A DNA stretch of 6,165 nt, taken from assembly GCA_964412395.1 (NCBI GenBank), contig CAYPOY010000321.1, positions 1 through 6,165 on the forward strand. The letters are read 5' to 3'. The stretch comes from CAYPOY01 sp964412395. GTDB taxonomy: Bacteria > Chloroflexota > Anaerolineae > B4-G1. The notes beneath the pieces are model-generated. The model had not been told where the DNA came from and searched no databases. It was given only the letters and a program-made list of their open reading frames with translations. Made by a program: the position numbers and the translations under genes. Positions 1 to 5,678 of the stretch are shown here, piece by piece (position 1 is the first letter of the stretch; each line of letters begins with the position of its first letter).

Positions 1-157
1 AACATGCCTCGCACCCTCGCACGCCTCGGTCGGAGACCTTCGGCGAACATGCCTCACACGCCTCGCACCCTCGCACGCCTCGGTCGGAGACCTTCGGCGA
101 ACATGCCTCGCACGCCTCACACGCCTCGGTCGGAGACCTTTGGCGAACGAGGCATGT
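1..157. repeat. GC-rich tandem repeat, about 3 units, abutting the kinase stop codon
   Basis: Three imperfect units lie head to tail at 1-45, 46-99 and 100-145. Each begins AACATGCCTC and ends GGTCGGAGACCTTCGGCG (TTTGGCG in the third). Unit lengths differ (45, 54, 46) because an inner 8-9 base motif (CCTCGCACG / CCTCACACG) is present in different numbers. Each unit carries the small inverted repeat GGTC-GGA-GACC. The array is closed by an inverted copy of its own start: ACATGCCTC at 2-10 and GAGGCATGT at 149-157, the latter touching the kinase stop codon (157-159). The array may continue beyond the left edge. It lies just 3' of the kinase, so a role in mRNA 3'-end folding or termination is possible but unproven. 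A related sequence recurs at about 5609-5629. Confidence 0.85.
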
Positions 158-3100
158 CAGTCGGCGAGGGGCAGCCAGACGGTGAAGGTGGTGCCCACAC
201 CTTCCTCGCCTGTCCTGAGCCCTTCGGCTTCGCTCAGGACAAGCATGGTCGAAGGAGCCTGCCCTGAGCCTGTCGAAGGACTCTCTACCGTCACCCGCCC
301 CCCGTGCAATTCCACAATTTCTTTCACAATTGCCAGCCCCAGGCCGGTCCCGGATATCTGCATCAGCCGTGGCTTCTCCCCCCGGAAGAACCGCTCGAAG
401 ACGTGCGGCAACTCCTCCTCCGGTATCCCTATCCCCGTGTCTGACACCGTCACCGTGGCCCAGACGCGCCCCTCTGCTTCTTCCCTCCCGGTGGAGACCA
501 CCACCTTGCCACCCTCTGGTGTGTAACGGATCGCGTTCCCTACCAGGTTGTTCAGCACCTGCATCATCCGCTCCGGGTCTACCATTGCCACCGGCCCACC
601 CCCCCCTGCCCCCCCCGCAGCGGGGGGGGAGGGGCGGGGCTCCAACGTCAGCCCCCGGTCTTGGGCCAGCACCTGGTGGCTGACGGTGGCCGCACCGGTC
701 AACTCGTCGAGGGGGGTGGGGCGGGGCTGCATCTCCAGCCGCCCGGTATCAATGCGGGAGATCTGCAGGATGTCCTCCACCAGTCGCGCCTGGTGGTCCG
801 CCTCCCGCGCCAGCGCGTCCAGGTACTCCCCCCACTTCTTCGCCTCCGGCGGCGTCTGCTGCAGGAGCACCGCGTACAACTTGATCGTCGTGACTGGCGT
901 GCGCAGTTCGTGGGAGACGTTGGAGACAAAGCGGGTCTTCATCCGGTCCAGCGCCTTGAGGTGGCTGACGTCGTTGACGGCCACCACGGCGGCTGCTTGC
1001 TCCCACCTCTCTCCCCCCCCGCAAGTGGGAGGTGGTGGCTGGAGGGGGGAGATAGGCGCTGCCTTCAGTTCCAGGTCCAGCCCGGTTAGTTCCAGGACTG
1101 TCTCCGGCCGCTCCTCGGCCCGAAGCGCCAGGTCCTGCACTGCCTCCATCAGCCGTGCGGTGTCTTCGGGGGAGAGGGTCTGGGTGAGCCAGGTCTGGGC
1201 GACGGGGTTGGTCTGGAGGATCTGACCCCGTATGTCGGTGACGATGATGCCGTCGGATGCGCTGCGGAGGACCGCGTCCAGGCGGGCGTACTGGGCCTGG
1301 AGTTGGGCGGTGCGCTCCTGCACGCGCTGCTCCAACTGCTCAGCGTGATTCAGCACCTCCCGATACAACCGGGCGTTCTCGATGGCGACGGCCGCCTGGC
1401 CGCCGATGGCCATCGCCAGGTTGACCTGCTCGGAGGTGAAAGCGCGGTTGATCTCGGGACGGTCCAGCGCCATTATGCCAATGGCCTGCTCCCGGCTGAC
1501 CAGGGGCACGATGAGCACGCTCCCTACCCCGAACGGCTCGACCCAGCTCCGCGGTAGGGAGGAAGCCTGGGCGTCGTGGATGAACAGTGGATGGCGCTCC
1601 CGCATAACTTGCATAGCCCCTGGCACGTCCTCCACCGGGCGTGGGTAGCTGGCGTGCTTGAAGAGCCGCCACATCTTTGGGTCCGCCCGGCCGGAGGCGA
1701 ATTGGGACGTAATTGGGAGCAGGGTCTCGCCACGCTCGTCCAGTAGGACAATCGTGCAGCGGTTCGCGTCACACGCGCGGGCAGCGTGCAGGGTCAATTT
1801 CTTGAGAATATCGTCCAGTTCCAGCGTCGAGTTGATGGCATTGGCAATCTCCAGCAGCGTACTGGCCTCCTCGGCGCGACGTTGCTCTTCGGCGTAAATC
1901 CGCGCGTTCTCGATGGCAGTGGCGACGTGGCTGGTGAAGGCCTGGAGGGTCTGGGCGCGATGGGGGTTGAAGAAGCACGGGGTGGCACTATCCACGTTGA
2001 GAAAGCCGATTACCTCACCTCGCGCGACGATGGGCGCGCCTGCGTACGAACGCAGCCACTCCTGCACCGGTATGTGGACCCAGCTGGGGTAGGTGGCGGT
2101 ATCGAGAATGACCATCGGCTCCTTGCTCTCCATCATTTGCTGCAGGTTGGGTACGTCGGAGATGCGGAAGGCGACCGTGGAGACGAACTCCTCCGCGCCG
2201 AAGCGCTCGTATCCGCGCCAACGGGCGACGCGCGCATCGTCCCCCTCAACGAGCATGATGTTGGCAGCGTCGCTAGGGACCACCCGGCTGACCTGCCCCA
2301 GGATGCGGTCCAGCACCTCGTTGCTTTCCAACGTGCTGCTGACGGAGGCGGCTGCCTTCTCCAGGGCCTTGGCCAGTTCCCGCTGCTCCCGCTCCGCATA
2401 GAAGAGACGGCTGTTCTCCATGGCGATGGCAGCCTGGGCGGCAAAGGCCTCGGCCAGCCGGGCATGCTCCTGGGTGTAGAACGCCGGTTCACGCTTGTCC
2501 AGGGCGATCATCCCCACCATCCGCTCGCCGACCAGCATCGGCACCCCCAGCCAGGAGCGGATAAGCGTCTGCATGTGTGGGTCTTTTCGGAATCCCTCGT
2601 ACACGGCCGGGGCATCCTCCACGATGAAGGGGGCCCGGGTGTGGACCACCTCGCTGTTAGGGTTGTCGCTGCCCACGGGGAAGGAGATGCCCAGCAGGTC
2701 GGGCAGGTTGGGGAAGCCCCGCCCGCCAACGATCTCCAGCCGGTCCTCCCTGAGCAACTGGACCGAGGCACTATCGTAGGGCACTACCTGCTGCAACTGG
2801 GCCAGGATGCGCTCGACCACCTCGTTCCGGTCCAGGGCAGTCGTCAGCGCCAGCGCTGCCTCCCGCAGCGTCTTCTGCTCCAGGGTGCACCGCCTGGCAT
2901 CCTCGTACAGCCGTGCGTTCTCCAGGGCCACTGTCACGCGGGCGGCGATCTCCTCCGCCAGCCGCTGCTCCTCCGGGCTGAAGGCGTGTGGCCGGGTGTG
3001 TGCGTAGAGGAGCACACCCAGCGTCTCGTCGTGCCGGTCCAACAGCGGCACGCAGATCGCTGAGCGGATGGGGTCCTCCTCCTCGTGCCCCGGCAGGATT

Positions 3101-3993
3101 AGCCAACGAGGGTCTTCTTTGGTGTCCAGGCTCATAGTTGATTGTCTGTGTTCCAGCACCCAGGCCTCAAGGCCGGAGGTGATGATCCGTTGGGCAAGCG
3201 CTCGGATCTGCTCCGGCGTGAACTGTGTCCAATCCGGGACGGTGGAGTAGAGTACAGGCTGATCTCTCACGTCCAGCAGGATCAGGGTGCCGTGTTGGGC
3301 ACCGATGTAGGGCGCTGCCTGGAAAGTGGCCTGTGCGACTTCCTCCAGGGTGGGAGCACCGGCCAGCAGGCGGCTCACCTTGTAGAGGGTGGAAAGGTGC
3401 CCCCGTTCGGTCTGGGCTTTCTCGTACAGCCGCGCGTTGCGGATGGCGATGGCGGCCTGGGTGGCGAAGAGGCTCAAGAGTTCAGCGTCGGCTGGGGAGA
3501 AGGTACGTGGGGAATCGGTCTGGACGATCAGCGTCCCCAGGAACTCCCCGCCCCAGCGGACAGGCGTGCCCATAATGGCTGCGACTGGGATTCCCTCCCA
3601 GGAGGCTGCCCGTCCCTCCCAGTGCTGGTAGTCGTCCACGCTGAGCGGCTCGCCGGTCTCCCAGACCTTGCCGGAGATGCCCTCGCCTCGGTGGATGACG
3701 GTCCCGACGGGCGCTACGTTGGGGCCGACGGCCGCAGTCCACTCCAGCAAGTCCCGCTCCGGTCGGTAGAGATCGAGGCCGCCCGATGTGCCCTCCAGCA
3801 GTTCGACGGCCTGTGAGACGATGGAGTATAAAAGAGTGTCCAGGTCCAGCTCAGCCGTGAGTTTCAGCCCTACCTCTCGCAAGGCCTCCAACTGGGCGGT
3901 ACGTTGCCGGATCTCCTCCTCCGCCCGCTTGCGCTCGGTTTCTGATGCCTCCACTTCGTTTGTGAGCTGCGCTTTGGTCTGATGTTTTTTCAT
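157..3993 (-). CDS. Multi-GAF (five GAF) PAS sensor histidine kinase
   Basis: A 1278-residue cytoplasmic sensor kinase; no signal peptide or membrane segment is visible. Order of domains: N-terminal coiled coil (about 8-40); GAF1 about 40-190; GAF2 201-363; GAF3 377-530; GAF4 545-699; GAF5 713-877; coiled coil 876-905; PAS-like 904-1008; HisKA 1013-1082 with SHELRTP and phospho-acceptor His1028; HATPase about 1136-1276 with N box (Asn1149, Asn1153), G1 box DTGIGI (Asp1185), F box FERFFRG (1199-1205) and G2 box GTGLGL (1215-1220). All catalytic motifs are intact, so it should autophosphorylate and pass phosphate to a response regulator that is not in the window. Each GAF ends in a similar helix (A-A-I-A-x-E-N-A-R-L-Y). 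No receiver domain is fused. Three GC-rich repeats are inserted in frame (residues about 981-999, 1120-1134, 1239-1264). Start: an upstream ATG at 4122 lies inside the promoter and upstream of the predicted transcription start, so ATG at 3993 (MKKHQTK) is chosen; its ribosome binding site is weak. Ligands of the GAF domains are unknown. Confidence 0.93.
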   Translation of the reverse strand: MKKHQTKAQLTNEVEASETERKRAEEEIRQRTAQLEALREVGLKLTAELDLDTLLYSIVSQAVELLEGTSGGLDLYRPERDLLEWTAAVGPNVAPVGTVIHRGEGISGKVWETGEPLSVDDYQHWEGRAASWEGIPVAAIMGTPVRWGGEFLGTLIVQTDSPRTFSPADAELLSLFATQAAIAIRNARLYEKAQTERGHLSTLYKVSRLLAGAPTLEEVAQATFQAAPYIGAQHGTLILLDVRDQPVLYSTVPDWTQFTPEQIRALAQRIITSGLEAWVLEHRQSTMSLDTKEDPRWLILPGHEEEDPIRSAICVPLLDRHDETLGVLLYAHTRPHAFSPEEQRLAEEIAARVTVALENARLYEDARRCTLEQKTLREAALALTTALDRNEVVERILAQLQQVVPYDSASVQLLREDRLEIVGGRGFPNLPDLLGISFPVGSDNPNSEVVHTRAPFIVEDAPAVYEGFRKDPHMQTLIRSWLGVPMLVGERMVGMIALDKREPAFYTQEHARLAEAFAAQAAIAMENSRLFYAEREQRELAKALEKAAASVSSTLESNEVLDRILGQVSRVVPSDAANIMLVEGDDARVARWRGYERFGAEEFVSTVAFRISDVPNLQQMMESKEPMVILDTATYPSWVHIPVQEWLRSYAGAPIVARGEVIGFLNVDSATPCFFNPHRAQTLQAFTSHVATAIENARIYAEEQRRAEEASTLLEIANAINSTLELDDILKKLTLHAARACDANRCTIVLLDERGETLLPITSQFASGRADPKMWRLFKHASYPRPVEDVPGAMQVMRERHPLFIHDAQASSLPRSWVEPFGVGSVLIVPLVSREQAIGIMALDRPEINRAFTSEQVNLAMAIGGQAAVAIENARLYREVLNHAEQLEQRVQERTAQLQAQYARLDAVLRSASDGIIVTDIRGQILQTNPVAQTWLTQTLSPEDTARLMEAVQDLALRAEERPETVLELTGLDLELKAAPISPLQPPPPTCGGGERWEQAAAVVAVNDVSHLKALDRMKTRFVSNVSHELRTPVTTIKLYAVLLQQTPPEAKKWGEYLDALAREADHQARLVEDILQISRIDTGRLEMQPRPTPLDELTGAATVSHQVLAQDRGLTLEPRPSPPAAGGAGGGGPVAMVDPERMMQVLNNLVGNAIRYTPEGGKVVVSTGREEAEGRVWATVTVSDTGIGIPEEELPHVFERFFRGEKPRLMQISGTGLGLAIVKEIVELHGGRVTVESPSTGSGQAPSTMLVLSEAEGLRTGEEGVGTTFTVWLPLAD
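211..280. repeat. Palindromic repeat inserted in frame in the kinase ATPase domain
   Basis: Perfect 9-base arms GTCCTGAGC (212-220) and GCTCAGGAC (232-240) enclose an 11-base loop. They are followed by TCGAAGGA twice (249-256 and 273-280) and a second CCTGAGC (263-269). In the kinase frame this region gives the low-complexity peptide pieces STGSGQ and LSEAEG (residues 1239-1264). These interrupt the usual end of the HATPase fold between GGRVTVES and GVGTTFTVWLPL. From general experience, peptides of the STGSGQ / LSEAEG / PEPVEG kind recur in unrelated proteins of Chloroflexota and other environmental genomes, which fits a mobile or amplified small repeat. The reading frame stays open across it. 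Confidence 0.8.
599..640. repeat. C-run/G-run palindrome inserted in frame in the kinase
   Basis: Eight C, then GCAGC, then eight G form a perfect palindrome centred on A619 with 10-base arms (609-629). It is flanked by a further C run (599-606) and GGGGCGGGG (631-639). In the kinase it encodes a Pro/Gly-rich stretch (residues about 1120-1134, PSPPAAGGAGGGG) between the HisKA-HATPase linker and the VDPERMMQVLNN N-box helix. The composition is unlike the flanking kinase code. It resembles the repeat in the kinase leader (4017-4050), so the two probably belong to one dispersed family. Confidence 0.75.
1001..1052. repeat. C-run/G-run inverted repeat inserted in frame in the kinase PAS-HisKA region
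   Basis: TCCCAC (1001-1006) pairs with GTGGGA (1025-1030), and TCTCCCCCC (1010-1018) pairs with GGGGGGAGA (1044-1052), giving overlapping alternative hairpins. The encoded residues 981-999 (SPLQPPPPTCGGGERWE) have no counterpart in PAS or HisKA folds and sit between ELKAAP and AAVVAVNDVSHLK, that is, inside the last strands of the PAS-like domain. This is the third repeat of this general kind within the one gene. Confidence 0.72.
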
Positions 3994-4016
3994 CTTTTGA
4001 GTCCAGAGACTTTCAC

Positions 4017-4050
4017 CCCCACCCAACCCTCCCCCTGGCAGGGGGAAGGC
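4017..4050. repeat. C-run/G-run palindromic repeat in the kinase 5' leader
   Basis: CCCCCTGGCAGGGGG at 4031-4045 is a palindrome centred on G4038, preceded by a C-rich tract with ACCCAACCCT and followed by GAAGGC. It lies between the predicted kinase transcription start (about 4104) and the chosen start codon (3993), so it would form a GC hairpin in the leader mRNA. It is also why the kinase frame looks open further upstream: it translates as a Gly/Leu-rich stretch that does not resemble protein. Confidence 0.75.
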
Positions 4051-4110
4051 TGAACGGTTACCCAGAATCAAGGAGGAAGGTACAGTTTTTGTTCCGTCCG
4101 GTGCAGGTTC

Positions 4111-4139
4111 AGTATAACGCAATCTTGCGTGGAAGTCAA
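4111..4139 (-). promoter_or_regulatory. Sigma-70-type promoter of the sensor kinase
   Basis: Read on the minus strand: -35 TTGACT (4134-4139), a spacer of exactly 17 bases (4117-4133), and -10 TATACT (4111-4116). The predicted transcription start is near 4104, giving a leader of about 110 bases before ATG 3993. This position excludes the more upstream ATG at 4122 as the translation start. Confidence 0.75.
4117..4130. promoter_or_regulatory. Candidate operator: perfect palindrome in the kinase promoter spacer
   Basis: ACGCAATCTTGCGT has perfect 6-base arms (ACGCAA / TTGCGT) with a 2-base centre and fills most of the spacer between the -10 and -35 boxes of the kinase promoter. A dimeric regulator bound here would block RNA polymerase. 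The regulator is unknown; the PadR protein next door is one candidate, but this site differs in sequence from the palindromes at the padR promoters. Confidence 0.5.
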
Positions 4140-4156
4140 AGAGACGTGCTGGAATC

Positions 4157-4173
4157 TATGGTGGTGAACCATA
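4157..4173. promoter_or_regulatory. Candidate operator: inverted repeat in the divergent region
   Basis: TATGGTGGTGAACCATA has perfect 6-base arms (TATGGT / ACCATA) around GGTGA. It lies between the kinase -35 box and the first rightward -35 box, where a bound protein could act on both directions. Function is inferred from position only. Confidence 0.35.
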
Positions 4174-4193
4174 ATCTCTGTGCAATTCTTCTA

Positions 4194-4222
4194 TTGACAA
4201 TTTGCACATAGTGTGGTACACT
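4194..4222 (+). promoter_or_regulatory. Promoter P1 (distal) for padR-DUF364
   Basis: -35 TTGACA (4194-4199), spacer 17 bases, -10 TACACT (4217-4222). The -10 is part of the perfect palindrome AGTGT-GGT-ACACT (4210-4222), a likely repressor site. The -35 is also enclosed by TGTGCAA (4179-4185) and TTGCACA (4202-4208), a perfect 7-base inverted repeat that the second promoter copy lacks. Confidence 0.75.
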
Positions 4223-4295
4223 CAGCCCGCCTGAGACGGGGCCTATTTGGCAGTCCTGTGAGCGGGATGAACGGCATCTATGTGTAATTTATCTA

Positions 4296-4324
4296 TTGAC
4301 AAAATGAGAATAGTGTGGTATACT
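4296..4324 (+). promoter_or_regulatory. Promoter P2 (proximal) for padR-DUF364
   Basis: -35 TTGACA (4296-4301), spacer 17 bases, -10 TATACT (4319-4324): nearly full sigma-70 consensus and so expected to be strong unless repressed. AGTGT-GGT-ATACT (4312-4324) overlaps the -10 and is the P1 palindrome with one mismatch. The predicted start is near 4331, only about 45 bases before the padR ATG. Confidence 0.8.
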
Positions 4325-4375
4325 GAGGCTGTTTGAGGAAGGGTTTGCTTGGCGGTTCTGCGGGAGAGAAGAAGG

Positions 4376-4765
4376 ATGCGAGGACGAAGTGGAGGGTGGC
4401 GATGGCGGGGTTGTTCCCGCCGGGCAGTGCGGTTCCTGGAACCGACGCTGCTGTTGCTCCTGCATCACGGCCCGGCTCACGGCTATACCCTCCTGGAGCG
4501 GTTGAGGCAGTTCGGCCTGGGTGGGCTGAATCCCAGCGTCGTCTACCGGGCGTTGCGGGATATGGAGGGGCGTGGGTGGGTCACCTCCACCTGGGACGAA
4601 GAGCAGACCCAGGGGCCGCCCCGCCGGGTCTACCGCCTCACCGCCACAGGGGACGAGGTGCTGGGTTTGCGGACAAAGGATATGAAGGATACCAGGGGGA
4701 TGATTGACCATCTCCTGGGTGCCTACAGCCGGCACATGGAGGAGGGCGAGGGTGAATACCATTGA
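4376..4765 (+). CDS. PadR-family transcriptional regulator
   Basis: A 129-residue DNA-binding protein. An Arg/Gly/Trp-rich N-terminus (1-19) is followed by the PadR winged helix: FLEPTLLLLL helix (20-29), the family signature HGY (35-37), recognition helix NPSVVYRALRDMEGRGWV (52-69), and wing QGPPRRVYRLTATG (79-92). The C-terminal helix (about 100-123) is the likely dimerisation part and is short, as in the small PadR subfamily. Such proteins usually repress their own operon, and palindromes overlap both upstream -10 boxes. Start: ATG 4376 has GGGAGA at 4362-4367 and gives the basic MRGR start seen in relatives. A TTG at 4349 with GAGGAAGGG (4335-4343) in front is a real alternative, adding nine residues. 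The 3' end overlaps the next gene by 14 bases. The effector is unknown. Confidence 0.92.
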   Translation: MRGRSGGWRWRGCSRRAVRFLEPTLLLLLHHGPAHGYTLLERLRQFGLGGLNPSVVYRALRDMEGRGWVTSTWDEEQTQGPPRRVYRLTATGDEVLGLRTKDMKDTRGMIDHLLGAYSRHMEEGEGEYH

Positions 4766-5486
4766 TGCGCTGCTGAGAAGCCTACAGGCCGATGCACCGG
4801 TCCGCCAGGTGTTGGTGGGGGCCTTCTGGACGGCGGTGGTGCTGGATGCCGACCCGCCCCGCTGTGGGCTGGCCTCGACGCTGCGCCCAGCCACTCACCC
4901 CGGCGGCCCGCCGGTGCCTCGCGCTGGGCGTCTGCTGGAGTGCAGTGGGCGGGAATTGGCTGGATGGCTTCGCTCTCCCAGCACCCTGGAGGCCAGCATC
5001 GGCATGGCGGCGTTCAACGCACTGCTGGAGGTGGACGAGGGGACTAGCACCGAGGTCAACGCCGAGGAGGTCATTTTGGAGCGGGGGACGGGGCGACGGG
5101 TCGCCATTGTGGGCCACTTTCCCTTCACCGAGCGAGTGCGGCGGGCGGCGGCCGAGTGCTGGGTGGTGGAGCTGCACCCACGCCCTGGCGACCTGCCTGC
5201 CGAGCGGGCGGCTGAGGTGTTGCCCCAGGCGGACGTAGTGGCTCTCACTGGCACATCGTTGATTAACCACACTTTCGATGAATTGATCGTCATGTGTCGG
5301 CCAGGCGCCTTCGTCATCCTCCTCGGTGGCAGTACCCCGCTTTCACCGGTGCTGTTCGATCATCGCATAGACGCCGTCGCCGGGACGCAGGTTGTGGACG
5401 TGCCGGCCGTGTTACGGACCGTGGGTCAGGGAGCGACCTTCCCGCAGATACAGGGCAAACGGTTGCTGACGATGATGAGAGAATGA
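4752..5486 (+). CDS. DUF4213/DUF364 protein (putative heavy-metal chelation, Rossmann-like)
   Basis: A 244-residue soluble protein. The N-terminal half (about 1-95) fits DUF4213: VRQVLVGAFWTAVVL (17-31), CGLASTLR (38-45), GRLLECSGRELAGWLRS (59-75) and EASIGMAAFNALLE (80-93). The C-terminal half (about 105-240) fits DUF364: VAIVGHFPF (117-125), LPAERAAEVLPQADVVALTGTSLINHTFDEL (148-178, the usual conserved core), and GGSTPLSPVLFD (192-203) ending in the QGATF motif (226-230). Pfam names DUF364 putative heavy-metal chelation; the reaction, if any, is not established. Start: GTG 4752 has GGAGGAGGG at 4738-4746, five bases upstream, inside padR, and its product NTIDALLRSL matches the family's usual beginning. 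The frame is open further upstream to an ATG at 4704, but that sequence is simply padR read out of frame. The overlap implies translational coupling with padR. Confidence 0.9.
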   Translation: MNTIDALLRSLQADAPVRQVLVGAFWTAVVLDADPPRCGLASTLRPATHPGGPPVPRAGRLLECSGRELAGWLRSPSTLEASIGMAAFNALLEVDEGTSTEVNAEEVILERGTGRRVAIVGHFPFTERVRRAAAECWVVELHPRPGDLPAERAAEVLPQADVVALTGTSLINHTFDELIVMCRPGAFVILLGGSTPLSPVLFDHRIDAVAGTQVVDVPAVLRTVGQGATFPQIQGKRLLTMMRE

Positions 5487-5678
5487 AGAATGAACAATGA
5501 ATCAATGAACACCGTGCCGATCTTTTAGAGATGAAGACCTGCTACAAACCAAGTGTTCGGTCGTCGCCCGCGACGTGGGTGTGCCGGTCGGGAGCATCGT
5601 GCTCAGGGCTCGGTGGGGAGACCTTCGCCCATCAGCCTGAGTAGTTTCCAGTGCAAAAACTAAAGGAGGGATAGCCAA
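5487..5678. other. Intergenic stretch between DUF364 and CGGC genes; no convincing gene
   Basis: About 190 bases. The first part (5481-5510) is an AATGA-rich run just after the DUF364 stop. The middle (5527-5638) reads in one frame as an open, protein-like stretch (DEDLLQTK, VVARDVGVPVGS, LRARWGD) with no start codon or ribosome site, so it may be a remnant or a repeat rather than a gene. A second frame has a 37-codon ORF from ATG 5531 to TAG 5644 without a Shine-Dalgarno site. The last part holds a stem-loop and the ribosome binding site of the CGGC gene. I see no near-consensus promoter. Confidence 0.5.
5602..5641 (+). promoter_or_regulatory. Stem-loop upstream of the CGGC gene, related to the left-edge repeat
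   Basis: CTCAGG (5602-5607) pairs with CCTGAG (5636-5641), and GGTGGG (5612-5617) pairs with CCCATC (5628-5633, one G-T pair). A further CT/AG pair lies between them and the loop is about ten bases. No T run follows, so it is not a typical intrinsic terminator. It could attenuate read-through or stabilise the downstream mRNA. The stretch 5609-5629 resembles the CTCGGTCGGAGACCTTCGGC part of the 1-157 repeat, so it may be a solo copy of that family. Confidence 0.5.

Larger units (their letters stand above)
4175..4362 (+). repeat. 102-bp tandem duplication of promoter plus leader
   Basis: Positions 4175-4225 and 4277-4327 align without gaps at an offset of exactly 102 bases, with about 40 of 51 matches counted by eye. 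The match continues more weakly through 4226-4258 against 4328-4360. Each copy contains a full promoter and a TTG-GC(A/G)-GT(C/T)-CTG stretch (4247 and 4349). In the first copy this is closed at once by TGA. In the second it runs on into the PadR frame. Confidence 0.8.

Noticed and set aside
1..145. Possible CRISPR array
   Set aside because: There are no unique spacers; the units touch each other and vary only by the number of an inner 8-9 base motif.
4..267. An 87-codon plus-strand frame across the left-edge repeat
   Set aside because: It is a translation of the tandem repeat running into the antisense of the kinase end; its repeated LARLGRRPSANMP only mirrors the DNA repeat.
1786..3063. 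A 425-codon open frame on the plus strand, antisense to the kinase
   Set aside because: It lies wholly opposite intact GAF-coding sequence; long antisense frames are expected in GC-rich genes, and the translation has no recognisable domain or ribosome site.
4704..4751. Upstream ATG start for the DUF364 gene
   Set aside because: The added 16 residues are padR sequence in another frame; GTG 4752 has an ideal ribosome site and the family's normal N-terminus.
4289..4894. A 201-codon minus-strand frame opposite padR
   Set aside because: It is antisense to the padR winged helix, crosses the duplicated promoter, and is low-complexity towards its end.
5531..5644. A 37-codon ORF as a small gene
   Set aside because: No ribosome binding site and no recognisable motif; its 3' end is the stem-loop.
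5602..5645. Intrinsic terminator after the DUF364 gene
   Set aside because: The stem-loop is stable but is not followed by a T run, so it does not meet the usual criterion.
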